The notes beneath the pieces are model-generated. The model was not told the origin of the DNA, did no database searches, and worked only from the letters and a program-made list of their open reading frames with translations. The translations under genes were made by a program, and so were the position numbers. Shown here one piece after another: positions 5,238 to 8,316 of a stretch of 8,316 nt of DNA; the stretch's first letter is position 1, and each line of letters begins with the position of its first letter. Source of the stretch: Actinomycetes bacterium (GTDB taxonomy: Bacteria; Actinomycetota; Acidimicrobiia; Acidimicrobiales; Palsa-688). The DNA lies in assembly GCA_021816565.1 (NCBI GenBank), contig JAKAXN010000190.1, forward strand, positions 1 to 8,316. The letters are read 5' to 3'.

Positions 5238-7049
5238 ATGGTTGTGGACCAGGCCAGCACCACTGCGGCGCCGCAGATCGACCCGGACCGCCTCAGGGAG
5301 CGGTACCGCCGGGAGCGGGACAAGCGGCTCCGCGCCGACGGCAACGACCAGTACGTCGAGATGAGCGGGCCCTTCGCCCGTTACCTGGAGGATCCGTACT
5401 GCGACCCGGCGCCGCGCCCGGCGTGCCACGACCTGGTCGACGTGGCCGTCATCGGCGGGGGCTTCGCCGGCCTCATCACCGGCGCCCATCTCCGGCGGGC
5501 CGGGATCGACGACGTGCGCATCATCGAGAAGGGCGGCGACTTCGGCGGGACGTGGTACTGGAACCGCTACCCGGGGGCCCAGTGCGACGTGGAGTCCTAC
5601 GTGTACCTGCCGCTGCTCGAGGAGACCGGCTACGTCCCGACCGAGAAGTACGCCCACGCCCCGGAGATCCTCGAGCACTGCCGGAGGTTGGCCGATCACT
5701 TCGACCTCCGGCGCCGGGCCCTGCTGTCGACCGAGGTCACCGCGCTGGAGTGGGACGCCTCCAGCTCCCGCTGGACGGTGACCACCAACCGCGGCGACCG
5801 CCTGCAGGCCCGCTTCGTGGTCATGGGCAACGGGCCGCTCCACCGGCCCAAGCTGCCCGGGGTGCCCGGTCTGGAGACGTTCAGAGGCCACTCGTTCCAC
5901 ACCAGCCGCTGGGACTACGGCTACACCGGTGGTGACGCCACAGGGGGCCTCACGGGCCTCTCGGGCCAGCGGGTGGGGATAATCGGCACCGGGGCCACCG
6001 CGGTGCAGGTCGTGCCCCATGTCGGGGCCGCGGCCGGCGAGCTGTACGTGTTCCAGCGGACCCCCTCCTCCATCGACGTGCGGGCCAACCGGCCCACCGA
6101 CGCGGCGTGGGCGGCGGCCCTGGAGCCGGGCTGGCAGCGGGAGCGGATCGAGAACTTCACCCTGCTCACCTCCGGGGGCTACGCCGACACGGACCTGGTG
6201 ATGGACGGCTGGACCGACATCATCGCCAAGCTGATCTTCCGGGTCCGCAGCTCCGCCGACCCGGACCTGTCGCCGGAGGGCCTGTCGGCGGCCATGGAGC
6301 TGGCCGACTTCGAGAAGATGGAGCAGATCCGGGCCCGGGTCGACTCGGTGGTGACCGATGCGGCCACCGCCGCGGCCCTCAAGCCGTGGTACCGGCAGTT
6401 CTGCAAGCGGCCCTGCTTCCACGACGAGTACCTCCAGACGTTCAACCGGGCCAACGTGCACCTCGTCGACACCGACGGGCGGGGCGTGGAGTGCATCACC
6501 GGGCGGGGGGTGGTGGCCGGCGGGGTGGAGTACCCGCTGGACTGCCTGATCTTCGCCACCGGCTTCGAGGTGGGCACCGACTACACCCGCCGGGCCGGCT
6601 ACGACGTCACCGGGGTCGGCGGGGTGACCCTGTCGCAGCACTGGGCCGCCGGCATGCGCAGCCTGCACGGGATGCACGTCCACGGCTTCCCGAACCTGTT
6701 CGTGGTCGGCCACTCGCAGGGCGGCTTCACCGCCAACTACCCCCACCTCCTGGACCAGGCGGCCGGTCACCTGGCCCACATCGCCGGCCACGCCCTGCGG
6801 GAGGGGATACGCGAGGTGGAGGTGACCGCCGAAGCCGAGGCCGGATGGCTCGCGACGCTGGCCGCCAACGCCCGCGACATGCGCCGCTTCCAGGAGCAGT
6901 GCACCCCCGGCTACTACAACAACGAGGGTCGCCCGGCCGAGGGCGGCTTCGTGCTGGCGGCCTACGGGCGGGGGCCCGTGGCGTTCTTCGGGCTGCTGGC
7001 CGACTGGCGCTCCGGCGGTGACTTCGCCGGCCTGGACCTGCGCCGGTAG
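5238..7049 (+). CDS. Baeyer-Villiger-type FAD/NADPH monooxygenase, long N-terminal form
   Basis: This 603-residue protein is a class B flavoprotein monooxygenase. Such enzymes use NADPH and O2 to turn ketones into esters or lactones. Seen in order: a 65-residue N-terminal extension rich in Arg and Asp; the FAD Rossmann motif GGGFAG (73-78); GGTWYWNRYPG (103-113) and CDVES (116-120); the Baeyer-Villiger fingerprint FRGHSFHTSRWD (215-226); the NADPH Rossmann motif GTGATA (250-255); QRTPSSIDVRANRP, in which R282 probably corresponds to the active-site arginine; and FATGFEVG (439-446). The Asp after the fingerprint Trp (WD instead of WP) is an accepted variant. The length and N-terminal extension resemble the cyclopentadecanone monooxygenase clade, acting on large cyclic or steroid ketones, but the substrate cannot be read from the sequence. 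ATG 5238 is chosen for its purine-rich ribosome binding site. No partner catabolic gene is visible in the window. Confidence 0.88.
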   Translation: MVVDQASTTAAPQIDPDRLRERYRRERDKRLRADGNDQYVEMSGPFARYLEDPYCDPAPRPACHDLVDVAVIGGGFAGLITGAHLRRAGIDDVRIIEKGGDFGGTWYWNRYPGAQCDVESYVYLPLLEETGYVPTEKYAHAPEILEHCRRLADHFDLRRRALLSTEVTALEWDASSSRWTVTTNRGDRLQARFVVMGNGPLHRPKLPGVPGLETFRGHSFHTSRWDYGYTGGDATGGLTGLSGQRVGIIGTGATAVQVVPHVGAAAGELYVFQRTPSSIDVRANRPTDAAWAAALEPGWQRERIENFTLLTSGGYADTDLVMDGWTDIIAKLIFRVRSSADPDLSPEGLSAAMELADFEKMEQIRARVDSVVTDAATAAALKPWYRQFCKRPCFHDEYLQTFNRANVHLVDTDGRGVECITGRGVVAGGVEYPLDCLIFATGFEVGTDYTRRAGYDVTGVGGVTLSQHWAAGMRSLHGMHVHGFPNLFVVGHSQGGFTANYPHLLDQAAGHLAHIAGHALREGIREVEVTAEAEAGWLATLAANARDMRRFQEQCTPGYYNNEGRPAEGGFVLAAYGRGPVAFFGLLADWRSGGDFAGLDLRR

Positions 7050-7089
7050 ACCGGGCCCCCGGGCCGCCGGCCCCGGGCCGCGATGGGGC

Positions 7090-7134
7090 GGGCCCGGCGG
7101 AAACGACGAACGCCGGGCCCCGGAGGGCCCGGCG
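7090..7134 (-). terminator. Convergent-gene hairpin terminator with two alternative folds
   Basis: The arm CGCCGGGCCC (7111-7120) pairs perfectly over 10 bp with GGGCCCGGCG at 7125-7134 around a CGGA loop. An identical GGGCCCGGCG also occurs at 7090-7099 and could pair with the same arm around an 11-base loop. Read on the minus strand, the tight hairpin is followed by TTCGTCGTTT, a T-rich tract, so it best fits a terminator for ctaD-ctaF. It may also stop transcription from the monooxygenase, whose stop is 41 bp to the left of this region. A further GC-rich palindromic stretch lies at 7051-7080. Confidence 0.6.
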
Positions 7135-7160
7135 CTCACCGGCTTGCTATGTCAGGGCGC

Positions 7161-7688
7161 TCAGTGCGAGCTCTGCGACGGCGTCACACCGGCCTCGGTG
7201 TGGTAGTGGGGGAGGGTTGCCCCCGACGGCACGTCGTGTCCGTGCTCGACCTCGGAGGGGTCGATGCCGGGCAGCACGTCCATGGTGTAGTCGGACTCGG
7301 TGACCCAGCCGATCACCGACCCGATGAAGATCACGCCGCCCATGTACAGGTACCACAGGCCCCACACCAGGGCGGTGGCGCCGAGGATCATGCCGAGGCC
7401 CATGCCGGCCGGCCAGATCGAGGCCACCGGGAAGTAGTCGATGACCCCGGCGCCGTCCTCCTGGGTGGCGTCGAAGCGGTCCTCCGGGCGGGGAATGCCG
7501 TGGCGGCGCAGGTACTGGGCCAGCAGGTAGAAGCCCAGCATCCCGTAGGCCGACATGCTGAAGATGAGCATGGCGATGCCGGAGCGCTCCGAAGCGTGAC
7601 CGTGGACGGCCACCAGACCCCAGTACACCCCGGCCAGGGCGGTCAGGAAGATGAACGCCCCGAGGATCACACGGGATTCAACCTTCAT
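7161..7688 (-). CDS. ctaF: Cytochrome c oxidase subunit IV, actinobacterial type
   Basis: The protein has 175 residues with four predicted membrane helices (about 7-28, 38-59, 91-109, 113-130). The segment RPEDRFDATQEDGAGVIDYF (67-86), followed by a Trp-Pro start of helix 3, matches the actinobacterial subunit IV family (Cyt_c_ox_IV). This small subunit packs against the aa3 core; its exact task is not settled. At 175 residues it is longer than the roughly 140 residues usual in mycobacteria; the excess is a hydrophilic C-terminal tail of about 40 residues with several histidines (HGHD, HYH). The start ATG at 7688 is set by GGAGG five bases upstream. It follows ctaD on the same strand after a 115-bp gap, so the two are probably co-transcribed. 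Confidence 0.88.
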   Translation of the reverse strand: MKVESRVILGAFIFLTALAGVYWGLVAVHGHASERSGIAMLIFSMSAYGMLGFYLLAQYLRRHGIPRPEDRFDATQEDGAGVIDYFPVASIWPAGMGLGMILGATALVWGLWYLYMGGVIFIGSVIGWVTESDYTMDVLPGIDPSEVEHGHDVPSGATLPHYHTEAGVTPSQSSH

Positions 7689-7693
7689 GCATG

Positions 7694-7698
7694 CCTCC
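7694..7698 (-). promoter_or_regulatory. Shine-Dalgarno site of ctaF next to the inverted repeat
   Basis: GGAGG on the minus strand lies five bases before the ctaF ATG and two bases after the end of the 21-bp inverted repeat. It is the clearest ribosome binding site in the window. An imperfect outer extension of the repeat (CATGCC at 7690-7695 with GGCATG at 7797-7802) would pair part of it, so the RNA fold could affect ctaF translation. Confidence 0.65.
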
Positions 7699-7700
7699 GT

Positions 7701-7792
7701 AACTTGCCCGCGGCCATTGTCATGGCCTGGGCCCTAGAGATTCGAACGAGGGGATTGCAGTGCTCACCGGAGACAATGGCCGCGGGCAAGTT
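7701..7792. repeat. Perfect 21-bp inverted repeat with a 50-bp spacer between ctaD and ctaF
   Basis: Bases 7701-7721 are the exact reverse complement of 7772-7792. The spacer, 7722-7771, is less GC-rich than the genes and includes CTAG (7734-7737) and TTCGAA (7741-7746), the latter near the centre. The outer flanks add a six-base match (7690-7695 with 7797-7802) after a short mismatched part. In RNA this gives a long stem starting 11 bases after the ctaD stop and ending 2 bases before the ctaF ribosome binding site. There is no T tract and the loop is large, so it is not a standard terminator. It may be a processing or stabilising element for the ctaD mRNA, a translational control element for ctaF, or a small MITE-like repeat. 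Confidence 0.85.
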
Positions 7793-7803
7793 CGCCGGCA
7801 TGT

Positions 7804-8316
7804 TCAGTGTCCCACCTTCGTCAGGAGATCCGGATGGTTGGCGTCCCACACCGGCCGCTCGGAGCGGATCGGGGGCAGGGCCTCGAAGTTGTGGTCCGGC
7901 GGCGGCGAGGAGCAGGCCCACTCGAGCGTCTGGCCGTCCCAGGGGTTGTCCCCGGCGATCTCGCCCTTGCGCAGAGAGCGGTACAGGTTCCACACCGTCA
8001 CCATGACCCCGATGCCGGTGACGTAGGCGCCGATGCTCGAGAGCATGTTGAGGAAGTTCCAGCCCATGCCGGCGTTGTAGACCTCGATCCGGCGGGGCAT
8101 GCCCCGCAGGCCCAGGGTGTGCTGCGGGAAGAAGGTGAGGTTGAAGCCGATCAGCATCAGCGTGAAGCTGATCTTGCCGATGGTCTCGTTCATCTTCCGG
8201 CCGGTCATCTTCGGGTACCAGTAGTAGATACCGGCGAAGGCGCCCATGACCAGGCCCATGATCACGTAGTGGAAGTGGGCCACCACGAAGTAGGTGTTGT
8301 GGAGCTGGAAGTCCAG
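7804..8316 (-). CDS. ctaD: Cytochrome c oxidase subunit I, C-terminal 170 residues
   Basis: The gene enters from the right edge and only its C-terminal third is present; the reading frame is open to base 8316. Subunit I holds haem a and the haem a3-CuB centre that reduces oxygen and pumps protons. The fragment begins with LDFQLHNTYFVVAHFHYVIM: in VAHFHY the first His (fragment residue 14) is the haem a3 ligand and the second (residue 16) the haem a ligand. GMPRRIEVY (72-80) carries the Arg pair that contacts haem propionates. Three helices follow the haem-ligand segment or include it (about 10-33, 48-64, 87-112). The C-terminal NPWDGQTLEWACSSPPPDHN and RSERPVWD are typical of bacterial aa3 subunit I. 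The usual HD of the Mg site reads HN here. It is upstream of ctaF on the same strand. Confidence 0.96.
   Translation of the reverse strand: MDFQLHNTYFVVAHFHYVIMGLVMGAFAGIYYWYPKMTGRKMNETIGKISFTLMLIGFNLTFFPQHTLGLRGMPRRIEVYNAGMGWNFLNMLSSIGAYVTGIGVMVTVWNLYRSLRKGEIAGDNPWDGQTLEWACSSPPPDHNFEALPPIRSERPVWDANHPDLLTKVGH

Noticed and set aside
3702..7139. 1145-codon open frame on the minus strand, antisense to qcrB and the monooxygenase
   Set aside because: Its product is low-complexity and rich in Gly, Ala, Val, Arg and His with no domain motif. Long antisense frames are expected opposite genes with GC-rich third codon positions, and it runs through two intergenic terminator regions.
7739..7747. tRNA T-loop-like motif (GTTCGAATC on the minus strand) in the spacer of the inverted repeat
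   Set aside because: The flanking bases do not form a T stem, and no anticodon arm, D arm, acceptor stem or CCA end can be drawn. Nine bases are not enough for a tRNA or an attachment site.
7083..8006. 307-codon plus-strand frame opposite ctaF and ctaD
   Set aside because: It is a His/Gln/Gly-rich shadow of two well-supported oxidase genes. The MAAGK peptide on it and on the opposite strand is just a result of the inverted repeat.
1..8316. CRISPR array, rRNA, full tRNA genes, transposase or phage genes
   Set aside because: No regularly spaced direct repeats, no tRNA cloverleaf and no transposase or integrase motifs were seen on either strand.

Overview
The window is GC-rich bacterial DNA, almost certainly from an actinomycete (Actinomycetota). 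It carries the typical actinobacterial gene block for the cytochrome bcc-aa3 respiratory supercomplex: ctaE-qcrC-qcrA-qcrB, with a di-haem QcrC, a three-helix QcrA holding an internal twin-arginine motif, a QcrB with a PDWY motif, and the actinobacteria-specific oxidase subunit IV (CtaF). A deep branch such as Acidimicrobiia is possible, but that is only an impression from the divergence of the proteins.

Layout from left to right: (1) minus strand, 1-92, the first residues of what looks like a PLP-dependent threonine/serine dehydratase, cut by the window edge; (2) minus strand, 89-976, a CtaG-type (caa3_CtaG) oxidase assembly membrane protein; (3) a 113-bp divergent promoter region in which both sides have a -10-like element placed for nearly leaderless mRNAs; (4) plus strand, 1090-5129, ctaE, qcrC, qcrA and qcrB in tight operon spacing (8 bp, 4-bp overlap, 7 bp); (5) a hairpin terminator and a candidate promoter at 5130-5237; (6) plus strand, 5238-7049, a 603-residue Baeyer-Villiger-type flavin monooxygenase; (7) a convergent hairpin terminator region at 7050-7160; (8) minus strand, ctaF (7161-7688) and the C-terminal 170 residues of ctaD (from 7804 to the right edge), separated by a 115-bp gap that holds a perfect 21-bp inverted repeat.

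The respiratory genes act together. QcrB and QcrA oxidise menaquinol, and the two haems of QcrC pass electrons directly to the aa3 oxidase (CtaD, CtaE, CtaF and CtaC, the last outside the window). The CtaG-like protein probably helps build the oxidase copper centre. The monooxygenase has no evident role in respiration. It lies between the two respiratory blocks with its own promoter and terminator signals and looks like an independent catabolic or accessory gene.

I see no clearly new biological system. The most unusual non-coding structure is the 21-bp inverted repeat between ctaD and ctaF, whose outer part reaches the ctaF ribosome binding site. Less certain points are mutually exclusive hairpins on both sides of the monooxygenase, the paired leaderless divergent promoters, a His-rich QcrB tail, and an Asp-to-Asn change at the expected Mg site of CtaD.
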